Source: Planctomycetota bacterium
GTDB taxonomy: Bacteria > Planctomycetota > PUPC01 > DSUN01
Direction: 5' to 3'
Assembly: GCA_035384565.1 (NCBI GenBank)
Contig: DAOOIT010000065.1
Location: forward strand, 1-31,307
DNA: 31,307 nucleotides
The position numbers and the translations under genes were made by a program. This document shows positions 1 to 7,386 of the stretch, in pieces (positions within the stretch are counted from its first letter, which is position 1; every line of letters begins with the position of its first letter). The notes below the pieces were generated by a model that had not been told where the DNA came from, did not search any database, and saw only the letters and a list, made by a program, of their open reading frames with translations.

Positions 1-118
1 AGAGGTCTTGGACCTTTTTGCTGGTGAAGGCTCCGCCGTTGTCGCTCTTGAAGACGAGAGGCGGCCCGTGTTGGAGGAAGTCGGCCTCGAGGGCGGAGGG
101 CGGGGTAAGTAGGGACAG
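1..118 (-). pseudogene. Fragment of DDE integrase/transposase catalytic domain (runs off left edge)
   Basis: On the minus strand, 39 codons are open from 118 to the window edge. They read ...FLQHGPPLVFKSDNGGAFTS..., which matches the second-aspartate block (KSDNG.AFTS) of rve-type integrase cores used by IS3/IS481-like transposases. A stop (TGA, 121-119) lies directly upstream in frame and there is no start codon, so the 5' part of the gene is missing. The remainder lies outside the window. The bases at the break (about 111-130) read agggacagtcacctatttt, so the truncation point may be the edge of another repeat. The family call rests on one motif only. Confidence 0.6.
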
Positions 119-130
119 TCACCTATTTTG

Positions 131-160
131 CCTCGCGGGGCGGGGACGTCCCGCCCACAA
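131..160 (+). repeat. Short palindromic repeat, copy 1 (intergenic)
   Basis: A G/C-rich palindrome (core GGGGCGGGGACGTCCCGCCC) is flanked by CGC on the left and CAC on the right. It is the same element, in the same orientation, as the copies at 7931-7960, 11691-11720 and 20921-20950. This copy lies between the integrase fragment and the first complete gene. The inverted arms can pair as a hairpin with a loop of about 3 nt. Confidence 0.7.
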
Positions 161-243
161 GCACAGCCCAGAGCGGCTGCGCCACGCAGAGCCCGGCGCC
201 CTGCGCCCCACAGCCCCCGCCCGCACCGGGCCCTTCGCCCGCC

Positions 244-271
244 TTGACATCCCCGCCCGCGCTGTGATAGC
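244..271 (+). promoter_or_regulatory. Predicted sigma70-type promoter of the 308-6019 operon
   Basis: TTGACA at 244-249 is followed after 16 nt by GATAGC, preceded by an extended -10 TG. The -35 is perfect and the -10 is weak. It lies about 40 nt upstream of the GTG start at 308. Confidence 0.5.
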
Positions 272-307
272 ATTCGCTTGGGGAGCAGGCCGCCGAGGTG
301 TTTGACC

Positions 308-1453
308 GTGCACAGGTTACGCCCACTGCTGGCGCTGGCCCTCGCCGGCGCGGCCCTGGCCGCCGGCAAGAGCGAGACCTTCACGTCGCACGGCGATGTC
401 GCCTCGAAGCCCATCCTCGTGGTGCTCGATTTCGAGTCGGCCTTCGACAAGGGCGAACTGGGGCGCTTCGTGGCCGCCAACTTCCGCGCGAAGATCACCC
501 GCTACAAGCTCTTCCAGACCATCGAGGACATGGACCGCGAGAACTTCGAGCGCCACGCGAGGTTCGTGCCCCGGTTCGACATGCCGGTCAAGGACGCGCT
601 GGATTTCGCCGTCAACACCCTCAAGGCCGACCAGGTGATGTGGGGCAAGGTGGAGCAGGCCGAGGGCGAGCAACTGCGCATCACCACGCGCGTGGCCACC
701 GCCGAACTCGGCCCCGAGAAGCTCCAGTACGAGAACTCCATCCTCGTGCCCAACAAGTACGCCCTCCAGGTCGGCGTGTTCAAGCAGCTCGGCGAGTTGA
801 CGGGCCGCGACGACCCGCGCTACGCCGCCCTGCCGCCCGACGCCGAGGAGCGCTGGAAGAAGGCCCCCAACCTCCTCCGGGGCGAGGGCTTCGAGACCGG
901 CAAAGACCACCCCGACGGCTGGGAGCCGTTCGGCGTGGACTGGCAGATGAACGAGGTCCACTGGGAGAAGAACCCCGACGGCGACGGCAAGTGCATCGTC
1001 TTCCGCATGAGCGAGGCCGTGGCCGGCTTGGAGGGCGACTACTACTTCAGCGACTTCTTCGACATCGAGCCGGGCGCCACCTACCGCATCGCCTACCGCG
1101 TGAAGACGCTGGCCCCGACCTGCAAGATCTTCGTCAAGTACTACGACTGGCTGCACACCCCCAGCGAGCCCCAGGGCCAGTGGCGCGAGGTGGGCCGCAC
1201 CCAGATCAACTGCCGCACCGAGAAGGGCAAGTGGGTGGCCGAACAGCGCGAGTGCCACCCCCAGGTCTACGTCACCCGCGCCCAGCGCACCTACAGGCCC
1301 AAGAAATGCCGCGTGGGCCTCTACGCCTACTGGCCGGCCGGCGTGGTGTACTGGGACGACGTGGTGTTCAAGAAGATCGCCGATGCGCCGGGCGACGTGA
1401 AGCCCATTGACGTGGGCGAGACGGGCCGCAGGCCCTTCGAGCGCAAGGAGTAA
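308..1453 (+). CDS. Exported protein, LpoB/CsgG-like N-terminal domain plus carbohydrate-binding-like C-terminal domain
   Basis: The protein has 381 residues. The GTG at 308 is chosen because GAGGTG lies about 7 nt upstream and translation then opens with a clean signal peptide (MHRLRPLLALALAGAALAAG). An upstream in-frame TTG at 278 would put extra polar residues before it. Residues about 35-170 (ILVVLDFES..., GELGRFVAANFR, YKLFQTIEDMDRENF) resemble the nucleotide-binding-like fold of LpoB/CsgG/TolB-type periplasmic proteins. Residues about 185-365, starting near NLLRGEGFE, look like a galactose-binding-type beta sandwich (GWEPF, YYFSDFFDIEPGATYRI, YWDDVVFKK). No catalytic motif is seen. It starts a same-strand run with tadB 21 nt downstream. 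The domain calls are fold-level impressions and its role is unknown. Confidence 0.75.
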   Translation: MHRLRPLLALALAGAALAAGKSETFTSHGDVASKPILVVLDFESAFDKGELGRFVAANFRAKITRYKLFQTIEDMDRENFERHARFVPRFDMPVKDALDFAVNTLKADQVMWGKVEQAEGEQLRITTRVATAELGPEKLQYENSILVPNKYALQVGVFKQLGELTGRDDPRYAALPPDAEERWKKAPNLLRGEGFETGKDHPDGWEPFGVDWQMNEVHWEKNPDGDGKCIVFRMSEAVAGLEGDYYFSDFFDIEPGATYRIAYRVKTLAPTCKIFVKYYDWLHTPSEPQGQWREVGRTQINCRTEKGKWVAEQRECHPQVYVTRAQRTYRPKKCRVGLYAYWPAGVVYWDDVVFKKIADAPGDVKPIDVGETGRRPFERKE

Positions 1454-1474
1454 CGGGGAGCCGCCCCAACCGCA

Positions 1475-2341
1475 ATGCCTACCGCAGCCCAGATTCCCGT
1501 GCCCATCATCGAGTTCGCCGCCTTCGGCGCCGCCGCCCTGCTGGTGGCCGTGATGGCCGACATCATCCAGGGCGCCTGGCAGCGCTACGAGGCCGAGGTG
1601 CTCAAGGGCACCGAGGTCACGCTCGACCAGATCTACATGAACATCCCCGCCCACCAGCTCCTCTACGTGGCCATGATCCTGTTCGCGCTCGTGGCCGGCC
1701 TCACCACGCTGCTGCTGGGCAGCCCGGTGCTGGGCCTCGTCTTCGGCGTGGTGGCCTTCGCCTCGCCGCGCCTGCTGGCCGGCTACCTCAAGCGGCGGCG
1801 CGACCACCGCTTCGGCGTGCAGCTCGTGGACGCCCTGATGAACATCTCGAACGCGCTCCGCAGCGGCTTCAGCCTGCCCCAGGCCTTCGAGCTCATCCAG
1901 CGCGAGATGGACAACCCGATCGCCCAGGAGTTCCGTCTGCTCAACCAGGAAACCCGCGTGGGCGTGCCCCTCGAGCAGGCCCTCGAGCACATGCTCGAGC
2001 GCATGCCGTCGGACGACCTGGACCTCGTGGTCACGGCGATCCTGGTGTCGGCCGAGGTGGGCGGCAGCCTGGCCGAGGTGATGGACAACATCTCGAAGAC
2101 CATCCGCGAGCGGCACCAGATCGAGGGCAAGGTGCGCGCCCTCACCTCGCAGGGCCGCATGCAGGCCGTCATCCTGGGCCTCGTGCCCATCCTGCTCGCC
2201 TTCGTCATCAACTGGCTCAACCCCGGCCTCTTCGAACCCATGGTGCGCACCTGGTACGGCTGGGGCCTCTTCGCCATCATCGGCCTCCTCGAGGTCCTGG
2301 GCATGCTCGTGGTGCGCAAGATCGTGACCATTGACGTCTGA
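1475..2341 (+). CDS. tadB: TadB-like inner-membrane platform protein (T2SS F family)
   Basis: The protein has 288 residues, close to the usual TadB length. Family knowledge: TadB and TadC form the inner-membrane platform of the Tad/Flp pilus or type IVc secretion machine, which is driven by the TadA ATPase. Hydrophobic segments occur at about 10-30, 55-100, 230-250 and 262-282. The T2SSF domain at about 115-235 carries the typical helical run with ALRSGFSLPQAFELI and SAEVGGSLAEVMDNIS. The Shine-Dalgarno site is weak (GGGGAG about 13 nt upstream), so the start is less certain than for its neighbours. The next gene, tadC, follows after 9 nt. No tadA, rcpA or pilin gene is seen in the window. 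Confidence 0.88.
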   Translation: MPTAAQIPVPIIEFAAFGAAALLVAVMADIIQGAWQRYEAEVLKGTEVTLDQIYMNIPAHQLLYVAMILFALVAGLTTLLLGSPVLGLVFGVVAFASPRLLAGYLKRRRDHRFGVQLVDALMNISNALRSGFSLPQAFELIQREMDNPIAQEFRLLNQETRVGVPLEQALEHMLERMPSDDLDLVVTAILVSAEVGGSLAEVMDNISKTIRERHQIEGKVRALTSQGRMQAVILGLVPILLAFVINWLNPGLFEPMVRTWYGWGLFAIIGLLEVLGMLVVRKIVTIDV

Positions 2342-2350
2342 GGAACCGGC

Positions 2351-3451
2351 ATGCAACTCACCCCGGACGACCTTCAGCGCATCTTCCTCTACCTGTGCTC
2401 GTTCCTCAGCGTCGCCGCCTTCGTCTGGTGGGTCCACGCGGTCTACACGCAGATCCAGGCCAAGACGGCCCTGGGCGAGGAACGCAAGGAGGCGATCGGC
2501 TCGTTCCTCTTCCTGCTCCTCGCCCCCACGGCCAACGCGCTGGGCCGCTGGCTCGGCCCCAAGCTGGACCGCCTGGAGGCGGAGGCCGCCGCCAGCGGGC
2601 ACGCAGCCTTCCCGGTGGCCCTGCGCCGCAAGGCCGAGAGCATGCTCACCGGCGCCGGGCGGCCCCACGGTCTCGCCCCCAACGAGTTCATGGGCCTCTG
2701 GGCCCTCAGCCGCCTCCTCGGCTTCGGCTTCGGCATGATCCTCTACGCCATGCTGCTCCAGCGCTGGACCGGGGCGCCCCCCATCGTGCTGATCCCCTTC
2801 TTCGCGATCCTGGCCATCATGCCCGAGCTGCTCGGCCTGTGGACCGTGCTCGGCATCATCGCCGTCATGCTCAGCCTCGCCTACTACGTCATCGTGTCGT
2901 ACTACTGGCCCGGCACCCTGCCCGCCCTCGTCCTGCCGTTCGTCCTCCTCGGCTACCTGATGCCCTGGATCTGGCTGCGCGACCGCGAGCGCGCGCGCAA
3001 GAAGGCCATCCGCAAGGACCTGCCCTACGCCCTCGACCTGCTGACGCTGTCGGTGGAGGCCGGCCTGGACTTCACGGCGGCCCTGGCCCGCATCGTGCGG
3101 CGCCGCCCCGGCCGCCCGCTGAGCCAGGAGCTGGGCGAAACGCTCCGCCAGATCCAGATCGGCGTGCCCCGCGCCGCGGCGCTCCGCGACCTCAACGAGC
3201 GCGTGCACATGGAGGAGATCTTCTCGGTCACCAGCGCCCTCATCCAGGCCGACGAGCTGGGCGCCAGCCTCGGCCCCATCTTGCGGGTGCAGGCCGACAC
3301 CTTCCGCGTGCGCCGCGCCCAGGCCGCCGAGAAGCAGGCCATGGAGGCCCCCGTCAAGCTCCTCTTCCCGCTCATCTGCTTCTTCTTCCCGGCCACGTTC
3401 ATCGTCATCTTCGGCCCCATCTTCATCCGCTTTGTGATCGGCACGGAGTAG
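2351..3451 (+). CDS. tadC: TadC-like inner-membrane platform protein (T2SS F family)
   Basis: The protein has 366 residues and starts at ATG 2351, 5 nt after GAGGAA. The first half contains several hydrophobic helices (about 10-35, 118-170, 170-215). The T2SSF domain at about 220-345 contains DLPYALDLLTLSVEAGLDF and ALIQADELGASLGPIL, the hallmark helices of TadC. A final membrane helix (ICFFFPATFIVIFGPIFIRF) ends the protein. Pairing with tadB matches the standard tadB-tadC order of Tad loci. The protein is longer than many TadC (about 300 residues), with the excess in the N-terminal membrane region. Confidence 0.88.
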   Translation: MQLTPDDLQRIFLYLCSFLSVAAFVWWVHAVYTQIQAKTALGEERKEAIGSFLFLLLAPTANALGRWLGPKLDRLEAEAAASGHAAFPVALRRKAESMLTGAGRPHGLAPNEFMGLWALSRLLGFGFGMILYAMLLQRWTGAPPIVLIPFFAILAIMPELLGLWTVLGIIAVMLSLAYYVIVSYYWPGTLPALVLPFVLLGYLMPWIWLRDRERARKKAIRKDLPYALDLLTLSVEAGLDFTAALARIVRRRPGRPLSQELGETLRQIQIGVPRAAALRDLNERVHMEEIFSVTSALIQADELGASLGPILRVQADTFRVRRAQAAEKQAMEAPVKLLFPLICFFFPATFIVIFGPIFIRFVIGTE

Positions 3452-3455
3452 CGCC

Positions 3456-4628
3456 ATGACGCCAGGGCTCGTGGCGCTCCTTCGCGAGCTCGTGAGCATC
3501 CCCAGCATGAACCCCTATCGCCGCCCCGACCTGCCGCCGGGCTACGGCGAGGCCGCGCTCGCCGCGCGCGTGGCCGCACTCCTGCGCGACGCCGGCCTGA
3601 GCGTGGAACTCCAGGAGATCGCCCCCGGCCGCCCCAACGTCCTCGCCCGCCTCGACGGGCCGCCCGACGCCGCCCCGCGGCTCTTCGTGGCGCACCTCGA
3701 CACCGTGCCGGTCGAGGGCATGACCATCGCGCCCTTCGAAGGCGCGGTGCGCGAGGGGCGCCTCTACGGCCGCGGGGCCTGCGACAACAAGGGGTCCCTC
3801 GCCGCCATGCTCGCCGCGCTCCGGCGCGTGGCGGCCGCAGGGTCCAACACGTCGCCCCTCCTCTTCGCCGCCACGGCCGACGAGGAGAACGGCTACCGCG
3901 GCATCCGGGCCGCGCTGCGGCAGTGCGGCCCGCCGACCGCGGATGGCGGACCGGAATCCGCGAGGGCGCCGCGGGCCGCGTTCGTCGGAGAGCCCACGTC
4001 CCTTGCCATCGTGATCGCCCACCGCGGCGTGGTTCGGTGGACGCTCACCCAGTCGGGCCAGAGCGCCCACAGCGCGCACCCCGAGCAGGGGGTGAACGCG
4101 ATCTACCGAATGACGCCGCTGCTGCGCGACCTGGAGGCCCTGGCGGGCGAGATCGCGCGCCGGCCCGCCCACCCGCTCGTGGGGCCGCCCACGCTCAGCG
4201 TGGGCACCATCCACGGCGGCCACAGCGTGAACACCGTGCCCGACCACTGCACCATCGAGGTGGACCGCCGCCTGGTGCCCGGAGAGTCGGCCGATGAGGC
4301 CGAGGCCGAAGTGCGCACCCTGGCCGGCCGCCACGGGGCGGCCGTCGAGCGCTTCTTCTACGCCGGCGCCTTCGAGGTGCCGCCCGACGCCCTGGCCGTG
4401 CGCATGGCCGAGGCGGCGGTGCGGGCGGTGACGGGCGCGGCAAAGACCCTGGGCGTCGCCTATGCCACCGAGGCCCCCGAGGTGTCCGACGCCGGCATCC
4501 CCGTCGTGGTCCTCGGGCCGGGCGACGGCTCGAAGGCCCACTCGGCCGACGAGTGGATCGAGCTTGACCAACTGGACGCCGCCTCCCAGGTGTACGAACA
4601 CCTGATGACCCAACCGGTTGAAAAATGA
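3456..4628 (+). CDS. M20 family metallopeptidase / ArgE-DapE-like deacylase
   Basis: The protein has 390 residues. The ATG lies 4 nt after the tadC stop with GGAG upstream. M20 enzymes are two-zinc hydrolases of peptide or N-acyl amide bonds. The visible ligands follow the family pattern: H80 and D82 in AHLDTVP, D110 in GRGACDNKG, E143/E144 in ADEENGYRG, E179 in VGEPTS and a C-terminal H in SKAHSADEW. The dimerisation lid lies at about 185-300. Residues about 157-175, between the zinc-site glutamates and VGEP, are encoded by a nested palindrome (3925-3979) and look like extra sequence for the family. The stop overlaps the next start (ATGA). Substrate cannot be told; acetylornithine, succinyl-diaminopimelate or a dipeptide are all possible. 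Confidence 0.9.
   Translation: MTPGLVALLRELVSIPSMNPYRRPDLPPGYGEAALAARVAALLRDAGLSVELQEIAPGRPNVLARLDGPPDAAPRLFVAHLDTVPVEGMTIAPFEGAVREGRLYGRGACDNKGSLAAMLAALRRVAAAGSNTSPLLFAATADEENGYRGIRAALRQCGPPTADGGPESARAPRAAFVGEPTSLAIVIAHRGVVRWTLTQSGQSAHSAHPEQGVNAIYRMTPLLRDLEALAGEIARRPAHPLVGPPTLSVGTIHGGHSVNTVPDHCTIEVDRRLVPGESADEAEAEVRTLAGRHGAAVERFFYAGAFEVPPDALAVRMAEAAVRAVTGAAKTLGVAYATEAPEVSDAGIPVVVLGPGDGSKAHSADEWIELDQLDAASQVYEHLMTQPVEK
3925..3979. repeat. Nested palindrome inside the M20 peptidase gene
   Basis: The outer arms GCGGCCCGC (3925-3933) and GCGGGCCGC (3971-3979) are perfect 9-bp complements. The inner arms CGCGGAT (3938-3944) and ATCCGCG (3956-3962) are perfect 7-bp complements. The reading frame stays open across the element, which adds a Pro/Gly/Ala/Arg-rich stretch to the protein. 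Confidence 0.6.
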
Positions 4629-6019
4629 CGCCTTCGCCCTCTGAACCCCCCGGGACCCGGCGCCGCGGCATGCGGCGGCTCAGGGTCGCCTGGCGCCGAG
4701 CCTTCCGCCAGCGCCCCATCGCGCCCGAAGAGTTGCCCGACATCATGCGCAAGCACATCTACACGGGGGCCATGGGCAATGTGTGGGCCTCGCTGGTCAC
4801 CGGCCTGTTCTTCGTGGTCTTCGGCAACGCCGTGGGCATGGACCCGTGGCTCTGGGGCGTGATGTCGAGCATCTCGTCGTTCGCCCTCATCGGCCAGCTC
4901 TTCTCGTCGTGGCTCACGCAGCGGGTGAAGCGCCGCAAGCTGGTCTGGTTCGTGAACGCCCTGGCCGCGCGCGTGGTGCGGTACGTGACCATCCTGCTGG
5001 CCGTGGCGTTCTACCAGCCGGGGTCGAAGACGGCGGCCACCGTGCTCATCGTGGGCACGTGCCTGTGCAACCTGTTCGGCGCCCTGTCGGCGCCGCCCTG
5101 GATGTCGTGGCTCGCCGACCTCATTCCCGAGCGCCAGCACGGGGGCTTCTGGGGGCGCCGCGCCTCGTGGATTGACGCGGCCGTGGGCCTCACCATCATC
5201 CCCACCGGCCTGCTGGTGGACCGCGTGCCCGAGGCCTGGAAGCTGGTGGCCCTGCTCGGCGTGTTCACGGGCGCCACGGTGGTGGGGATCGTGGACCTGC
5301 TGATCCACAACACGCTGCCCGAGCCGCCCATGGCGCGGCCCAGCGAGGCCCACTACTTCCGCCATCTGGCCATGCCGCTCCGCGACCGCGCCTTCCGGCC
5401 CTGGCTCACCTTCAACTTCTGCTGGACCTTCGGCATGACGTTCGGCGGCGCGCTCTCGCTGGTGTTCTTCACCGACCAACTGGGGATTCGCAAGAACCTC
5501 TTCGGCGGCAATATCGTGCTCACCATCATCCCCATCGTCGGCGGCATCCTCGTGGGCTCGAAGTCGGGCAAGCTCGTGGACAAGCTGGGTGCAAAGCCGG
5601 TGCTCTGGTGGGGGCACCTCTTCTGGGCCATGCTGCCGGGGTTGTGGCTCTTCGCCTCGCCGGCCACGGCGATGTTCTGGCTCACGGTGCAGGGCATCAT
5701 CAGCGGCACCGCCAGCCGAGCGGCCACCACGGCGGCCAATAAGCTCGTCACCCGCTTCCCCGCGCCGCAGGACGTGGCGGTCTACAGCGCCGTGTCGTCC
5801 TGCGTCGCCAGCGTGGCCTCGGGCCTCGGGTGCCTGGCCGGGGGGTATCTCCTGCGAGTGCTCGCGGGCTGGGAGCTCCGCGTGCTGGGCATCACCTTCA
5901 TCGGCTTCCACGTGCTCTTCATCGTGTCGCTGGCCCTGCGGCTCGTCTCGGCGCTTTGCCTGATTCGGCCCATCCTCGAGACGCGCCGCGCCGCCCCGCC
6001 CGCCTCTCCCGCCGCCTGA
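4625..6019 (+). CDS. MFS transporter
   Basis: The protein has 464 residues. The ATG overlaps the upstream stop by 4 nt (ATGA), so translational coupling is likely. After a basic N-terminus of about 45 residues there are about 12 hydrophobic segments, with the loop motif WLTQRVKRRKLVWF after the second helix (MFS motif A-like) and GSKSGKLVDKLGAKPVLWWG at the matching place in the second half. This two-fold symmetry is typical of major facilitator permeases. Substrate cannot be read from sequence. Its position after a peptidase suggests uptake or export of small peptides or amino acids, and nearby glycan genes make sugar equally possible. It converges on the isomerase gene with only 3 nt between the stops, so no conventional terminator fits there. 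Confidence 0.88.
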   Translation: MTPSPSEPPGTRRRGMRRLRVAWRRAFRQRPIAPEELPDIMRKHIYTGAMGNVWASLVTGLFFVVFGNAVGMDPWLWGVMSSISSFALIGQLFSSWLTQRVKRRKLVWFVNALAARVVRYVTILLAVAFYQPGSKTAATVLIVGTCLCNLFGALSAPPWMSWLADLIPERQHGGFWGRRASWIDAAVGLTIIPTGLLVDRVPEAWKLVALLGVFTGATVVGIVDLLIHNTLPEPPMARPSEAHYFRHLAMPLRDRAFRPWLTFNFCWTFGMTFGGALSLVFFTDQLGIRKNLFGGNIVLTIIPIVGGILVGSKSGKLVDKLGAKPVLWWGHLFWAMLPGLWLFASPATAMFWLTVQGIISGTASRAATTAANKLVTRFPAPQDVAVYSAVSSCVASVASGLGCLAGGYLLRVLAGWELRVLGITFIGFHVLFIVSLALRLVSALCLIRPILETRRAAPPASPAA

Positions 6020-6022
6020 GGG

Positions 6023-6889
6023 TCACAGGGCGGCGAGCATCTTGCTCAGCGCCGCGGCGCTCTGTCGCAGGCGGTCCGCTCCGGCCATGTTCGGCGTGAA
6101 GTCCTCGATGATCAGCGGCGGGTGGATCCCCGCGTCGTGAAGGGCCTTCACCCACGCGGGCAGGTAGAGGTCCCCCTCCTCCATCCGGCACATCTGGCCC
6201 GCCATCTTCTTGCAGCCGAGGGGGTCCACATCCGTGATGATGCGGCGGTTGCCGCCGATGTGCACGCAGTCAATGTAGTCGCGCAGCACCGACACGGCGA
6301 GCACGGGGGCCACCTCGCCCTCGCGGCCGAAGTTGGCGATGTCGAAGATCACGCCGATGCGGTCGGGCGGAAAGTGGCGGACGACGTTCCACGCCAGGCC
6401 CGGCGAGGTGATCATGGTGCCGCAGTGGGTCTCGAGGATGAGCTTGATACCCATGGGGGCGGCTAGGTGCCCGATGATGTGGGCATAGCGCTCGACCACG
6501 CGGTCGAGCAGGGCCTCGTAGTCGAACGGCTCGCGCGGGTAGCTTGGCGGACCGCAGCGGACCGCCTTCGCCTCGGCCGCGGCGGCTCCTTCGAGGTGGA
6601 GCTTGATGGCGTCGTCGGGCAGGTCGGTCGAGCACACCGGCACGGTGCCCCAGGGCTCGAGCCCTGCGTCGCGCAGCCGGCGGGTGAGCGCGGCGCCCTC
6701 CTTCACCAGCCGCTCGGGCGTGAGGTCGAACCTGTGGTTGCCCCAGTTGCCCCACGGCTTGTCGCGCTGCTCGGGCGGGATGACGCGCGGGCGGTACTGG
6801 TAGTAGCGGATGCCCAGCTCGCGGCAGAGCGCGATCTGCTCGGCGAAGTCCAGCTCCGGCAACATCACGGCGGTGACGCCCATCTCCAT
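6023..6889 (-). CDS. Sugar phosphate isomerase/epimerase-like TIM barrel (AP endonuclease 2 family fold)
   Basis: The protein has 288 residues. The ATG at 6889 has AGGAG 8 nt upstream. Xylose isomerase-like TIM barrels bind a divalent metal through Glu, Asp, His and Glu residues at strand ends. Here the candidates are E in LILETHCG, D in VIFDIANFG, H in CVHIGGN and E in LIIEDF, in the expected order. Family members isomerise or epimerise sugars, inositols or hydroxypyruvate, or act in base-excision repair; the short form suggests a sugar isomerase. It is the last gene of the minus-strand operon, 11 nt after the lipoprotein, consistent with processing of sugars released by the upstream glycosidase-like enzyme. 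Specific substrate unknown. Confidence 0.85.
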   Translation of the reverse strand: MEMGVTAVMLPELDFAEQIALCRELGIRYYQYRPRVIPPEQRDKPWGNWGNHRFDLTPERLVKEGAALTRRLRDAGLEPWGTVPVCSTDLPDDAIKLHLEGAAAAEAKAVRCGPPSYPREPFDYEALLDRVVERYAHIIGHLAAPMGIKLILETHCGTMITSPGLAWNVVRHFPPDRIGVIFDIANFGREGEVAPVLAVSVLRDYIDCVHIGGNRRIITDVDPLGCKKMAGQMCRMEEGDLYLPAWVKALHDAGIHPPLIIEDFTPNMAGADRLRQSAAALSKMLAAL

Positions 6890-6900
6890 AGCGGCGGCTC

Positions 6901-7374
6901 CTATCTCGCGGCGGCGTTGATGGCGCGGGCGATGGCGCGCAGTTCCTCCGGGGAGAAATCGCCCACGATGACCGCGTGGTTCACGTCAATCACGGTGTGA
7001 ATGGTGGGGGCGGCCAGCACCTGCCCCTCCACCAGAATGGCCAGGCGCCGGCCCACGTTCCGCCCGGTGATCTCCACGAGCTTCCTGAACCCAGGCTCCG
7101 TGAAGGTCAGAGAGACCTGCCGCTTTCCCCCCGCCCCTCTGGTCACGTGGGCCGACTTCACGTCGCGCGCGTCCATCAGCACCTGCTTGCTCACACAGCA
7201 GGTCGCCTCCCTGCCCCTGATCTTGACTGGCTCGGCGTCGGCTCGCCCCTCCTCCTCCACGAGGCGGAACTGAAGGATGTTGGGGTCCTTCGGCGTCGAG
7301 CGAGCCTTCAGATGCGAGCAGCCCGCCAGCGGCAGGATCAGCCCGCAGATCGCCCAGAGCCCGATGGTCCTCAT
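6901..7374 (-). CDS. Lipoprotein with SecD P1-head-like domain
   Basis: The protein has 157 residues. The ATG at 7374 has GAGGAG about 8 nt upstream. The N-terminus is a type II signal peptide with lipobox LAGC (Cys19). Residues about 35-157 resemble the P1-head subdomain of SecD/SecDF: RLVEEEG, VSKQVLMDARDVKSAHVT, FTEPGFRKLVEITGRNVGRRLAILVEGQVLAAPTI and a final SPEELRAIARAIN. In SecD this domain sits outside the membrane and helps release translocated protein. Here it is detached from the membrane channel part and lipid-anchored. It lies between the glycosidase-like gene (12-nt gap) and the isomerase gene. Its function as a free domain is unknown. Confidence 0.82.
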   Translation of the reverse strand: MRTIGLWAICGLILPLAGCSHLKARSTPKDPNILQFRLVEEEGRADAEPVKIRGREATCCVSKQVLMDARDVKSAHVTRGAGGKRQVSLTFTEPGFRKLVEITGRNVGRRLAILVEGQVLAAPTIHTVIDVNHAVIVGDFSPEELRAIARAINAAAR

Positions 7375-7386
7375 CGCAGGTTCTCC

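Noticed and set aside
119..307. Possible small gene on the plus strand at 18-305
   Set aside because: It runs through the integrase fragment, the palindromic repeat and the promoter region, and has no ribosome-binding site.
317..3508. Very long minus-strand open frame (1063 codons) opposite the tad region
   Set aside because: Its translation is a low-complexity His/Glu/Ala/Gly mix with no motif. The plus strand has clear families with start sites, so it is a by-product of GC-rich codon usage.
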